From assembly GCF_015832195.1 (NCBI RefSeq), contig NC_052028.1:7979501-8043500 (forward strand): a stretch of DNA of 64,000 nucleotides, written 5' to 3'. Both the position numbers and the translations under genes were made by a program. A model generated the notes under the pieces. It saw nothing but the letters and a program-made list of their open reading frames with translations. It ran no database searches and was not told the origin of the DNA. Positions 39,019 to 50,057 of this stretch are shown here, piece by piece (the first letter of the stretch is position 1; each line of letters begins with the position of its first letter). The DNA comes from Motacilla alba alba. Lineage: Eukaryota > Chordata > Aves > Passeriformes > Motacillidae.

Positions 39019-40917
39019 TCCTGAGATAAAGGTATTTCCTGAAGCCCATGGTCTGGGATCAGACCATGTCAGACCAAATTATGTCTGTTTTCTCACCTCA
39101 CAAGCTGCTAAATGTGGCTGAAGAGATGTGGAGATCCCTGTATGAAGGCTGTTCTCCCCTCATTGCTGTGGAAGATTTATAACAAAGTTTTTCCCAGAAA
39201 TGACTAAACAGCAATGGTCCATCCATCTGCCTCATGAATCCCACATGGAGGGAACTGACTTGTCCCATCCTGTTGTGCTGCAGTGATGCATAGTGTGAGA
39301 TGTCAGACTGCACATTGGCCTGGGGACTGCTAAGATCAGTGTTAAAAAAAGGGGGATTGAAAACAGGGATTGCTTGGACCTTCAGTTAATGTTGGATTCA
39401 TGGCTGGAGCCATGGCTGGAATGATCTGTAGTGTATCTTAATGTACATGGAGGATAACGCTCAGAAAGTACAGGAGTGCTTTTTTTTTAAAAGGCTTTCT
39501 GGAAATGATCACCAAGATGACCAATATGGAACAATTAAGGTTTTTGCAGCTGATTGTGCTCTACAGCAAGAAACAGAGAGAAGCTCTGAAGGTGCAATAC
39601 CACATTGGGATAACTGGCCCTCTGCACATGGTGCTGAGGTCCGGATCCATAGGCATGGCACTACCCACAGCTGCAACTGATGATGACATCCTGTTTGTCA
39701 GAAGAAGAGACAAATTGTGGGATTTTTTCAGATCCTTCCAATATATCTGTGAGCATGAATGACACTGTCGTTATCTCACTGGGTGTTAGAAGTGCTACCT
39801 TTTAAAAATATTTTGGTTTTCAGCTGTATCTCTTCATTTGAGCAGAGAAACATTTCTCCTGCACCATTGTGGAGAGATAAACCCACTGTGTCTGTGTGTG
39901 TGTGGGTCTGAGAGGTGCCAGTGTTGCTGGGAGCCTGTGTAATACATGATTTCTGTCTTTCTGTGAACAGGTACCTATTTAAAATCTGAATTAAAATATG
40001 CTGTGTAGGGAATGAACAGAGGAGAGAGTAGAATGGAAGCTCCTTCTTGGAGGCAACACTCCAAGTAATACTTGTTACTTTCAACTATTGGAAAGGGAAA
40101 AGAAATTGCATGTGCAGTGGTGGGATCCCTGACCTGGTGTTGTCTGGGGAAGGGCAGGGATGCCAGGGCTGGCACAGCGAGCAGGGCACAGGAGTGGGCA
40201 GCCACCCCCACGGGCAGCTCCAGTGCACAGGCTTGTTTACTGCTGGCCCGCTGGTCAACCCCAATGATAAAACAGCGGGATGAAAAGAGGAAACAGAATT
40301 AACACCAAATCAAAATATCAGGCAGAGAATTAATCATGGAAGGAAACTCTCTGGATTTATTGCACTGAGCATAAATTTCACCTAGATGGCATTACTGAAA
40401 CCAGATGAGGAGATGGTTATGACTGGAATGTTAAAGTAATTTTTCTAATGATTTATTTAGCAAGGACTGATTGGGTTGAAGGGGAGGGATAGTGACATGG
40501 CAAAGATACTGCTCCTTGTTGGACAGCTTGGGAGCAAGTGACATTTTGGCACTAAGGGTTAAAATATAAGAAGATAAAGTACAGCATTGGATACTTGTTA
40601 TAGATGCTACCAACCCCAAATGACACCCTCAGAATAAGCTCAAGTGGCTCAGCTTCCCATCTCCTATAACACAGCCCCTGTCATGCTACAATCACATACA
40701 GGCCAGTAAAAATTTGTCTGCCAGATTTTTAATTGTTGAATCCCAAGAAAATGCAATATTTAGACATTTTTTTTGACAGACCTGGAGAATATAATCTCCA
40801 AACAGAAATGTAGCACTTGGCTGAATGAATGTCATTGTGATTTTGCCATTTCCAAGCTGGGTCTGGTGTATTTATGGGTACAAATTCCATGGCACCTGTG
40901 TGTGCAGGTATCTGCAG

Positions 40918-40920
<3 letters not shown>
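39019..40920. other. Unique sequence with a two-phase open region
   Basis: No repeat family recognised. At 39441-39762 the plus strand is open in two phases at once (79 and 85 codons); see findings. A GC-richer stretch occurs at about 40130-40260. No exon can be confirmed. Confidence 0.5.

Positions 40921-40958
<38 letters not shown>
40921..40958 (+). repeat. (AC)19 microsatellite
   Basis: Nineteen uninterrupted AC units. Uninterrupted dinucleotide tracts of this length are usually polymorphic. Confidence 0.97.
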
Positions 40959-40960
<2 letters not shown>

Positions 40961-42859
40961 ACAGTGCATTGGCACAGCTAGGGTCAAGAAGTCAGTAAGG
41001 ACTTAAAAAAAAATCAATATGAAGAAATTTAAACCATTCCAATTGCCATGCATGTTCCTTTTATTTCAAACCTATTAGCAGACACTGGGGAATTAACAAT
41101 TAGGTGTTCAGAGACTAAAGGATGGGTCAATTTAAGAATAAAGAGGTTGATTTTCCAGCAAAAGATATCAACAGAATCTCATTTAATTCAATTCAAACAT
41201 TTCATTTTATTAGAAGTAGATTTGCTATGGTACATATCTCTGGTTATCCCCATAAAGGGACATTAAGGGCATTTTGCCATTAACTCTGCAAGGGAGGGTG
41301 AAATAGAAAATACAGCACAAGAATATCCTCTTGAAATTCTTATATATCTGAAATGTTATATTTACAGATTCAAGGAAGATTAGCTATCCATATGGCAACA
41401 AATTATTTTGTGTATATGAAGTATGCGCACACACAAAAATTTGAATATATTTGGTCGTGGTGCTACTCCTGTGCTTCTCTGCCCTGTCCCACTTCCCCAT
41501 GTCCCACTGCTCCCTGGGCAAGCTGGGGGGGTCACTGTAGCCCTCACCTTCAGCTCAGCCCTCCCTGGTGCTCACAGGCCACTCTGGCTGAGCACTGGGG
41601 AGTGTTCTCACTCACTAAAAGTTGCATTTTTGTGTGATATTTATTTCAGCTGTTTGCTCTTGTTCTTCTTATTTTCATTAATGAGGAGACAGACAGGGCC
41701 TGTGCACCAGTACTTACTGGGCTGAATCAAATGTGAAATAGTAACTTGGGAAGATAAAAGACTTTCTAATGCTTTATCAATTCTCAAACTAGCTATTTCT
41801 GGTTCTGTCTTCAGCTTTAAATGTTTGCATTAAGATCCAGATTGCAAGTAACTGGTCTCAGAAAAACATGTGAAACAGGAATTTTAAATGGAAATGTGGA
41901 ATGGAAAATATGGCATTCTGGAGCTGGGCTTATCTGAGCATGCAGCAAAGATGCAGTTGTCTGCTAAAGCAATGACTCTGCTCAAAGGACATTCAGCAGG
42001 GCAAGCTGGCTGCTTTTTTTCTGCCTGGAAATGCAGGCTGCCTTCCTGCCATCTTCCCTTCATAATGCATTTTAATCAAGTCACAGGATGGTGAATTTGC
42101 AGTCAACCCAAGCCAGGAATCTATAATCTCATTGAAAATTATTTTATAAATAGAAACAATTTAATACCTTTTAATAAATTTATATCCACTATGTAGTTGG
42201 GATTTATTATGAAGTGTGTTTTCTGTGCACCTGGATGGAAAGTGGATAAATAAAATCTGCTGGAATGATTCAATTTGTTTTTTCCTGGTCATGTGGGGTG
42301 TGTTCATCGTGTTGATTGCTGTTCAAGGCAAGCACATTAATGAAGCACCTTCACTTGCATTCTCCATAGCAAAATCACATTAGGTGAAATAGCTCGCACA
42401 CAAGTGGTGCTGCATCATGTGTAATGAGGAAATAATTAAAGAACCAGACATTCCCATCAGAATGTGTCACTGTGAAAGAGGAGCCAATGCTTTTTGTGGT
42501 CTCTGCCCTCTGTTGCCATGTTTTCCACCTGTGAGGTGAGCAGGCAGGGGCAAGTGCTGGTGCTTGTCATCCCCAACCCCCCTGGTGTGACATTTTGGAA
42601 CCATAAAGCACTGGCACAATCATGGAGCACAGGCAAGATGGGAGCTGAATGTGAATGTGTTTGATAAACTCCTTTAAATGATGGTGTGGACTGGTGGGTT
42701 TGCTAGCAGCAATCAGTGCTGCTGGAATTATCTGTCTGACCAGGGGCCCCTGCACCAGCTGAGACAGGATGCCCTGAGGGGCAGGGCTGGACCAAGCTGA
42801 GTTTCCCAGCTTGTATTTGCCACTGTAAAGATTTTAATTTTGTCTCTATGACATTAGTG
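40959..42859. other. Unique sequence, no gene recognised
   Basis: Mostly AT-rich DNA with a GC-richer patch at about 41.46-41.60 kb. No repeat family, RNA or exon recognised. Confidence 0.55.
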
Positions 42860-43124
42860 TTCCTGAGGCAACGGCATGAAGCTGTGTCAGGGAAGGTTCA
42901 AGCTGGATATTAGGAAAACCTTCTTCTCCCAGAGGGAAGCTGGGAAATGGGAACAGGCTCCCCAGGGCAGTGGTCACAGCACCAAGCCTGGCAGAGTTCA
43001 AGGAGCATTTGGACAAGGCTCTCAGGCACCGGGTGGGCTTCTTGGGGTTCTGTGCTGGGCCAGGAGCTTGACTCAACCATCCTTGTGGAACCCTTCCTAC
43101 TCAGGAGATTCCATGATTCTATGG
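42860..43124 (+). repeat. CR1 LINE 3' end, third subfamily
   Basis: Reads 'aagctgtgtcagggaagg', 'caagctggatattagg', 'ggaacaggctccccaggg', 'gagttcaaggagcatttgg', 'tgtgctgggccaggagc' and ends 'cccttcctactcagg' plus 'attccatgattctatgg'. The 'ctgggccaggagcttgactc...tactcagg' ending differs from the other copies and defines a separate CR1 lineage. Confidence 0.94.
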
Positions 43125-43970
43125 TATTGTGAATGTCTGTATTACCAAGCTCTCCTTTACATCCTGGGGGCATTTTCCTGCAGTCCTGCAGGGATGAACA
43201 GCTGCTCCCATGGATCAGTACTTCTGGTGTATACAGACATGCAAAAATCAGACTTGACCTAAAGCCAGGGGCTGGGGAGTGAGAGCAGAGGTAGCTGCTG
43301 TCACACAGCACCCACACTGCAGAGTGATGGGGATTCCTGGGCGCTGTGGAAAGGACAGAATGGAACCGGTGAGTTAAAGGTCAATAAGGCTGGGAATAAA
43401 GCATAGAAAAATCATAGTAAATAAAAGAACTGCTGACAGCAATAGGAAATGAATAATTTCATACAGCAGCTATTGCTGAAAACTATTCCAAAGGACCGGT
43501 GGAATTACTCATTGTGCTAATTCAAAGTTACCATCCAAAGTCCTGGCAACTGCTGATAAGAGGAAGATCAGCACAACTCACAGCTACCTGAAAGCACTCA
43601 AAAAAGATGTGGAATAGCAAAGAGATATGGAACATGTGCTGGGGCAATGACGTCCTCTGTAGCAGCGGCAGGGTTGGGCCAAGGTTTGGTTTTAAGGTCC
43701 AGGCTGAGTGGGGACAGGGTGCAGGAGCTCACAGCCTTCACTGCCAGCCAGGGACAGCTTCATAGAGGAATGTTCAGAAAACCAATTTATGGTCAATAGT
43801 TACAAAATTAACCTTTTTATTTTCACCCACTAAGTCTTTAAAACTGTTGTTAAAACAGCTGGTAATCGCTGCTGTAATTAGGTCATGCTCTATACCCTTG
43901 AAGACAAGCAGTAAACCTAAAAGAAATAGAGGGAATTTGTTTTGGGAGACATTTATAATCATGTTTTTAG
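43125..43970. other. Unique sequence, no gene recognised
   Basis: No repeat family recognised. The AT-rich section at about 43430-43570 resembles noncoding conserved DNA in composition but this is untested. Confidence 0.5.
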
Positions 43971-44112
43971 TAGAATCACAGAATGGTTTGAATTAGAAGG
44001 CACTTCAAGCTTACCTTGTTCCAGTCCCCCTGCCATAGGTAGGGACACCTTCCACTAGACCAGGTTGCTCCAAGACCCATCCAAGCTGGCCACTTCCAGA
44101 GATGAGGCATCC
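43971..44112 (-). repeat. CR1 LINE 3' end, antisense
   Basis: Starts 'tagaatcacagaatggttt', then 'tccccctgccataggtaggg', 'ccaggttgctccaagaccc' and 'cacttccagagatgaggc'. About 140 bases remain; the 'ttggaaggcacttcaag' region has several substitutions. Confidence 0.92.
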
Positions 44113-44406
44113 TCTGAAATTCCAGCAAAACAACCTTAGCCATAATGATTTTTTTTCGATATCCCTTGGTTAGCTCTTCCCTGGGTTAAGCAGCCAAACT
44201 GGGAATGTCTGTGCTGGTTTTGGTGGTGCAGTTCTCCAGAGGGAATTACCTATGCGTCATTGCAAACAGCTCCAGGTTGTCACAGAAGATAATATCTCCA
44301 GGTTTTATGTGAGTGGTTTGCTTGTTATGATTTGGGAAAGTTTTCCACTAAAGGGACTGTAGTTAGGACACATTATTCTTTGTATATCTGGTGTATCTTG
44401 TCATTT
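44113..44406. other. Unique spacer
   Basis: Nothing recognised between the CR1 fragment and the AC/AT/GT microsatellite. Confidence 0.5.
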
Positions 44407-44418
44407 ACACACACACAC

Positions 44419-44455
<37 letters not shown>

Positions 44456-44494
44456 GGTTTATACACACACATATACATTCATATACACACACAT
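44407..44494. repeat. Compound (AC)n(AT)n(GT)n palindromic microsatellite
   Basis: Six AC units (44407-44418) pass into an AT core (44419-44432) and then about eleven GT units to 44455. Because AC pairs with GT and AT is self-complementary, the block is an inverted repeat able to form a hairpin or cruciform. A second AC/AT patch follows at about 44461-44494. Confidence 0.95.
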
Positions 44495-46620
44495 GCATAA
44501 ATTGCAGTTATTTGAAGGCAATGCTTAATGTATATTTATTTTCATTATGCACTTTTTAACATTTTTAATTTAACCATAGCGGAAGCCCAGGATAAAGAGG
44601 CAGGGCTGTGTGCAGAGCAGTTCTTTCCTTTTGTGTTTACACACAAATTTATATAATGCAATTAAAGAATGAAAAAATACAACAGTATGCAGGTAAAGCA
44701 TTATTTTTTTAAAAAGCACATGCAGTAAATAAAAAAGCAATATTCAGACTAAAAGGAAAGTGAGAAGGAATGTTTGTTTTTATCTGATATACGATGAAAG
44801 TCTGAGGAAATTTTTTTGAGGTTATGTCACCCTCTCCACATATAATCAAGGATTTATGAAATGAAGCAGGATTTGGGGCAGAGCTTTTGTTTCATGTCTT
44901 CTTCTTGGCTCTCTTTATCCTTTTTCATGCCTCAGCAACCCATTTTTTATTTAATTTTCCCAGAGCAGTCAAAGACAAAGCATGGATTAGAGCCCTGAGA
45001 GCAGCTGAAGCCTGCACTTGGGTAACTGCATTGAGAGTAAAAGTGTCCAGATTGAGGAGATTGCTCAAAGTTTTGCTAGACACATGTGAAAAATATAACT
45101 CCAGAGATGATAAATCAACATTATTGCTGCTGGTTATTATTAATTTAGGTCATTGGCCTTTAAAGAGGACGTTGCTGCCTAACATTGGATGTTAGAAGGT
45201 TGAGCTACAGTGCTAAAATGGGATTTGGAATGGTGGTGTAGCACACAGGAATTATTATACAGAAAAGTTTTTAAAGCATCCCTAAGGTACACTGATCTTT
45301 CCTCTTCTAACCAAAAGTTCTCATTCATGGCTAGACCCTTCCATTACTAGACTGATCTACATTTACCTCCCTTTGTCATGACCTTGTTAAGTGTTCTGCA
45401 ATGATAATGGAATTGCAGATACTTTCAAAGTTAACATTAATTCAAAGAGAATGGATTAATTATTGACAAATAAGCCCACAATAGCTCTCTGCAGCTTGGA
45501 GCAGCTCAGGCTGGGTACCCTGGTTTTTCATTGGGAAGAGAACGTGGTGGTGTCTCCTGTGTCTGCCCATACTGCCTGTGCCCAGGGTTGATATCAAGCT
45601 TTCTTGTTTAGAAAATAAGTACTGCAAGTTCCTAACCTCTGTATTTTTTAAGTCACTTCTGTTTATTATGCTCATAACCATCAGACCAACTACATTTGCA
45701 TTTTGGCCTAGGAGAAAGATGTCTGTACATTTATTTTCATTAAGAGGATTATTTCGTTCTTGTCCGAAACAATGCAGCAAAACATGATAGTTACTCTGAG
45801 TGATCATTGGGAGTGTGGCTGCTAATTAGTGACTGATTTGAGGAACAAAAAATCCACTTGGGAAACATGATAATTACCCACATATTTCTTTGGGTCAGGC
45901 AGCCATGTTACATCAAACACTAGATTTATTATTCCATTTAAATAATTTTGAAATAATTAAAATTGTGTTGTGCATCTAGCTGAGCATATCGAAAGTACAA
46001 AATCATACATCTAAATTATGAACCAAATGGAGCATTGCCCAAAAATATGAGTAGTGAAGTACATTTCTACTTCTGAAGCAAAAATAAGTAAATACATATT
46101 TTCTACATCCTAATTTTTCAAAATAGTTGCTGTTTTATTTCCATTTCTTTTCCTGTGCCCAAAAATATGCCAAAATATGGGTCCAAGCAGTATTGGAAAT
46201 ATGTCAGTATCTCTACGTTGGTGGCTACCTTCATTTCCAGGTATTCTTGGAGACAATAGCTGGGCCAGGGACAGAATTGCCTGATGACAGCATTGCAGGG
46301 GATTTAGTTTATTAATGCCAATATATTAAAAAATTATATTAATATCAAAGATGGATGCTTATTGAATGAGAATTACCAAATATGTTCAGTCCCAGAGAGA
46401 ATCCAATCATTCTTGTGTCACCTCCCAAGCCCTAATTCTTAGGATTGAAGTAATCTGTGATCTCATTTCTGTATTTCTAAGGGATAAACAAAAAATGCCT
46501 GTGTTAAACTCAAGAAAACAACATTTTGGGAAAAAAGTTACTTCTGGCTACTTCAAATCAACCTGACAGCTCACTGCTTTAATCTGACACCAGTAGAATG
46601 GCAAGAATTTGGAAGGTGTC
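44495..46620. other. Unique AT-rich sequence, no gene confirmed
   Basis: No interspersed repeat recognised. A 102-codon plus-strand frame at 44887-45195 begins with a hydrophobic stretch and continues basic; it is discussed as a finding. Otherwise nothing is recognised. Confidence 0.5.
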
Positions 46621-46749
46621 CCAAATAAAGCCTCGTGATAAAATCACCAAGGGTGTGGGTTTAATCTCTATATAGACCATTTGCTTAAGAGTTGGGCTTG
46701 ATGATCTTTGTGGATCCATTCCAACTCAAAATATTCTTTAATTCTATGA
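46621..46749 (+). mobile_element. tRNA-Ile-derived SINE with CR1-like tail (TguSINE1-like)
   Basis: Bases 46621-46679 align with the anticodon arm, variable loop, T arm and acceptor end of tRNA-Ile: 'gataaaatcaccaagg' matches 'gctaataacgccaagg', and the B-box region 'gggtttaatctctatatag' matches 'gggttcgatccccgtacgg', ending 'acca'. From 46680 it becomes a CR1-like 3' end ('agttgggcttgatgatc', 'ccattccaactcaaa') with the tail 'taattctatga'. A tRNA head fused to a CR1 tail is the architecture of the zebra finch TguSINE1 family. The A box is unrecognisable and the B box is mutated, so this is a decayed copy and not a tRNA gene. Confidence 0.82.
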
Positions 46750-46940
46750 AATTTTCTTCTCTAATTTTCTCTTCTTCTTCAATACATAGTGAATCCTCTG
46801 AAGATGCTCTTATAAAATATGTATTTTTTTCTGGGTATAATCCATTGAGTGGGAAGCACTGAATTTTGGGTTTTTTTCAGTGAAAATGGTATCAGTAATG
46901 TCTGCAGGAGAGAGCATGTGCCACATTTACTCATTTTTTG
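46750..46940. other. Short unique spacer
   Basis: About 190 bases between the SINE and the next CR1 fragment, with nothing recognised. Confidence 0.5.
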
Positions 46941-47043
46941 AACGTTTCCAGGGATGGTGACTCCACCACTTCCCTGCAGAGTCTGTTCCAATGCTTAACT
47001 ACTCATTCTGTGATTAAATTTTTCCTAGTATTCAACCTGAGTA
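46941..47043 (-). repeat. CR1 LINE internal 3' fragment, antisense
   Basis: Reads 'gtttccagggatggtgactc', 'caccacttccctgcag', 'ctgttccaatgctt' and 'aaatttttcctagtattcaa', the antisense order of an older CR1 subfamily. The terminal tail is missing, so this is a fragment of an old copy. Confidence 0.85.
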
Positions 47044-49997
47044 ATAGGAAACAAACCAGATGAAAGAAATATTATTTTAAGTTTGTAAAATGGATCTCTA
47101 TGAGTGGTTTTTCAAACATGGTTGTGGGTGACATAGACACAGACACAGGCTGGGCCCAGCATCACCCAATGTACCCACTGTGGTGACAAGTCCATCGTGT
47201 TTTCAGAAGTCAAGTAGGGCAGAGGGATGGGGTGAAGAGATGAAGACAGCAGAGCATCACTGGTGCTCACAAGCTGGCAAGAGTGCATCTCCCAGCAGCC
47301 ACCCCTGTGCTCCCCTGGGTGACCCACACAGAAGGCACAACAGCATCTTTCTCCCATTTCAGTATTTTGATGTTTTCCCCCCAGTTTCCAGCAATTCCAC
47401 TTTTCTGCTGCTCTGCCTCTCCAGAGATTTTGCTGACAGAACAGAATGCTGGTAGCAAACACATTATTCATTGTGATTGAATGCCTAGTAATTACGTTAT
47501 ATATTTTTTTTCATTTCTCAAATTAAACCTCTTTGCTACTAGGAACAGATGTTAAATTCGGGACTGTTGCTGATTGTTAGTGTGACACACACATGAAATA
47601 TTTTAAATGAGAAGGCTGATTGAATTTTAAACATACTGATCACACTGGTGGAATTGAAAATAATTGAAACTGGGAATAGCTGAAATGTTTCCAAGAACAG
47701 GAGACAGAGGTGGGGTTTGCTTTTTAAATTCCTGATCACACCAATCATGTTAAATTCAGCATACTAAATACTGTTATTTGCTGTATATTATAATACCAAA
47801 CATGAGACTTACATGGTTGTTACTTCAAAGTGGCAGTAGAAAAGAATCTTAAAAAAAAGACAAAATCTATTTTCAAATCAAGACTTCAGATAGTACCCAT
47901 GTGCTTGTAGGAGCTTATATTTTATTTTTGTTTGTTTTGTTTGTTTATTTCCTTAGCTTATTCAGTAAAATCACATTTCAGGAAATCTGACATTGCTACC
48001 AAGGAAGTATTGCCCACCATGCAGGCTGAGCTGGCTCTTGCAGTCCTTTCATCTGTAGAAAGCCCCAGATCCCTTCTCCAACCTGGAGAAGCTGATGGAT
48101 CACTCTGCAAGGGCTGATGCTGGAAAGAAGTGAGGAAATTATTGCAAAGCACCCAGTCACCAACCTGAACCATAGACTGGATGTAAATGTAGCCTCTACC
48201 TGTGGAACTGTTTTTATTTTTTTGTTTTTTTACTTCTGTGGACAGATTTATCTGCACATGTATTTTGCATAAGAAAAAAAAAACAAACAACACCCCGTCA
48301 AGGTATTTATGAGAAAATTGTCTACTTTACTGGCAATGGAAAACTTTGCAGCATCACATTTTCCAATCACCCTATTGCTCTGACACCTTTCTGCTGGACC
48401 AGTGAAAACTCTGGAGTGCTCATTGGGACTGACAGATGGGTTCTGCTCCCACACCTGCCCTCATGCCCCCCGAGGTCCGGCATGAGGTCTGCAATGTCAG
48501 CTCCACCAATCTATGATACACATTTTCCAGCTATTGGAAGCTGTTGAGTGTCTGTAGATCACTTTGCTATATTTAAATTAGCAAGATGCATGTGTTACAT
48601 GTAGAGTTCTCTAACCTGACTTTGCAGGATTTATAGCATACAAGGCATGAAAAATCTGAGTTTGGAATGTAATGCAGTAACAATTGCAGTTAACCTCTAG
48701 AATCCTCAGGTAACCTTGGGGTGTTAAGTTGAAAGCACATTGCTTTTAATTAAGTTTAGTGGCAAATACTGCTTTTTCTAAAACATTTTACTGGCATTTC
48801 TTCTGCAAGAAATTGCTTTAAAGCCTGAATGTTGGTGCCAGCTCTACCCCATGTGACCTAATGCCAAGAGGTAACAACTCAGGGAAAGAAAATCCAGATT
48901 GAAAAAGCCATTTCTGAGCAGGGACAACTTTTATGTGTGCCAAAACACTTTTGTATATGGGGTTTCCTCTTACATCTGATATAATTTACTGATTTATAAC
49001 ACTTGCTGAACTTCTCAAAACAAGAAAACTCCCCCTGAGACTGCAAATCGTTGTTGCACTGAGTGATCCTTGACAATCTATTGTCCCTAAATGTGCCACA
49101 TTAAAGCATTAAAGCAGCCTGGCACCGGTACTAGAGAAAGTCTTCTGACACCCGGTGTCTTCTGGGGCTGTCATCCTTTATTATGTTCATGATCCATGGA
49201 GGAAAGGTTGCTAATAGCAGACATTGACCCACTGGTGGTAATTGCTGTGAAAACATTATTCAAGCTGATTATGTTAATGACAGAAGGATGAGGCACTGCC
49301 TAAAGAGTTAGTACAGCATCACCAGAGATGCTTTATTTATTTAACTGATTGATCACTTAAAGGTTTGTAAACTGCCTTCTCTGTATAATAACGCTGCATA
49401 ATCATGTACATACAAATTAAACAATCCAGAGAGCTAAGGCAGAGTGGTTGTTGCAGATCTGATTTTCATGTAAAATCTCAAGATTTTATAGGCTTATTTA
49501 CATAACAAGTCATGGTCTAGTCCCTTTTACCAGCATCAGCTTGATGTGGACTTGGCTTCAGCTATAAATTTTTATGGTTTGAAGCTAGTGGAATATAAGA
49601 AAATGGCTCACATATTTTAGTAATTTGAAATACATTTTTTTATTGAGGAAAACAGCATCATTTTCTTCCAGCAGAACAATCTCTTCCCTAAAAATATGAT
49701 GCTTGCACACTTACCCAGGGCAAGGTTATGACTTTTCTCCTTCCCATTAATGCCTGCAGACTGCTCCTCCAGCTGTATTCTCCTCCTTCTCACCAGAAAA
49801 TCCACTGCAAACCTCTGGGTCTGAGCATCCCTGATCCCTTGGAGCTGGGGGTAAGTATAGGTCACTCTGCTCTCAGACTGGTGAAATCCAAGTAGATAAA
49901 AAGATCTTTACATAGACAAGGTGTAGGATTGACATGCCCTCCAGCTGGAAAAGTACAGTCAGAATATTTCTCAGTGAAAATGTTCCAGTAAAGAGAT
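47044..49997. other. About 3 kb unique sequence, candidate conserved blocks
   Basis: No repeat family or gene recognised. Two stretches, about 48560-48860 and 49080-49420, look like conserved noncoding DNA by composition (AT-rich, complex, with homeodomain-type 'attaa' words). This is only a visual impression. Confidence 0.5.
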
Positions 49998-50057
49998 GTT
50001 AGTGGTTGGACTTGATGATCCTGAAGTTCTTCTCCAACCAAATGATTCCATGATTTT
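49998..50057 (+). repeat. CR1 LINE terminal fragment
   Basis: Reads 'agtggttggacttgatgatc', 'ttcttctccaacc' and the octamer end 'aatgattccatgatt'. Only about 60 bases remain, an extreme 5' truncation. Confidence 0.88.

Noticed and set aside
40921..40958. CRISPR-like or regularly spaced repeats
   Set aside because: It is a simple dinucleotide tract. No spaced direct repeats typical of CRISPR occur in the window, and the DNA is vertebrate.
46621..46679. A tRNA-Ile gene
   Set aside because: The 5' half and A box are not recognisable, the B box is mutated and the sequence runs into a CR1-like tail; it is a SINE.
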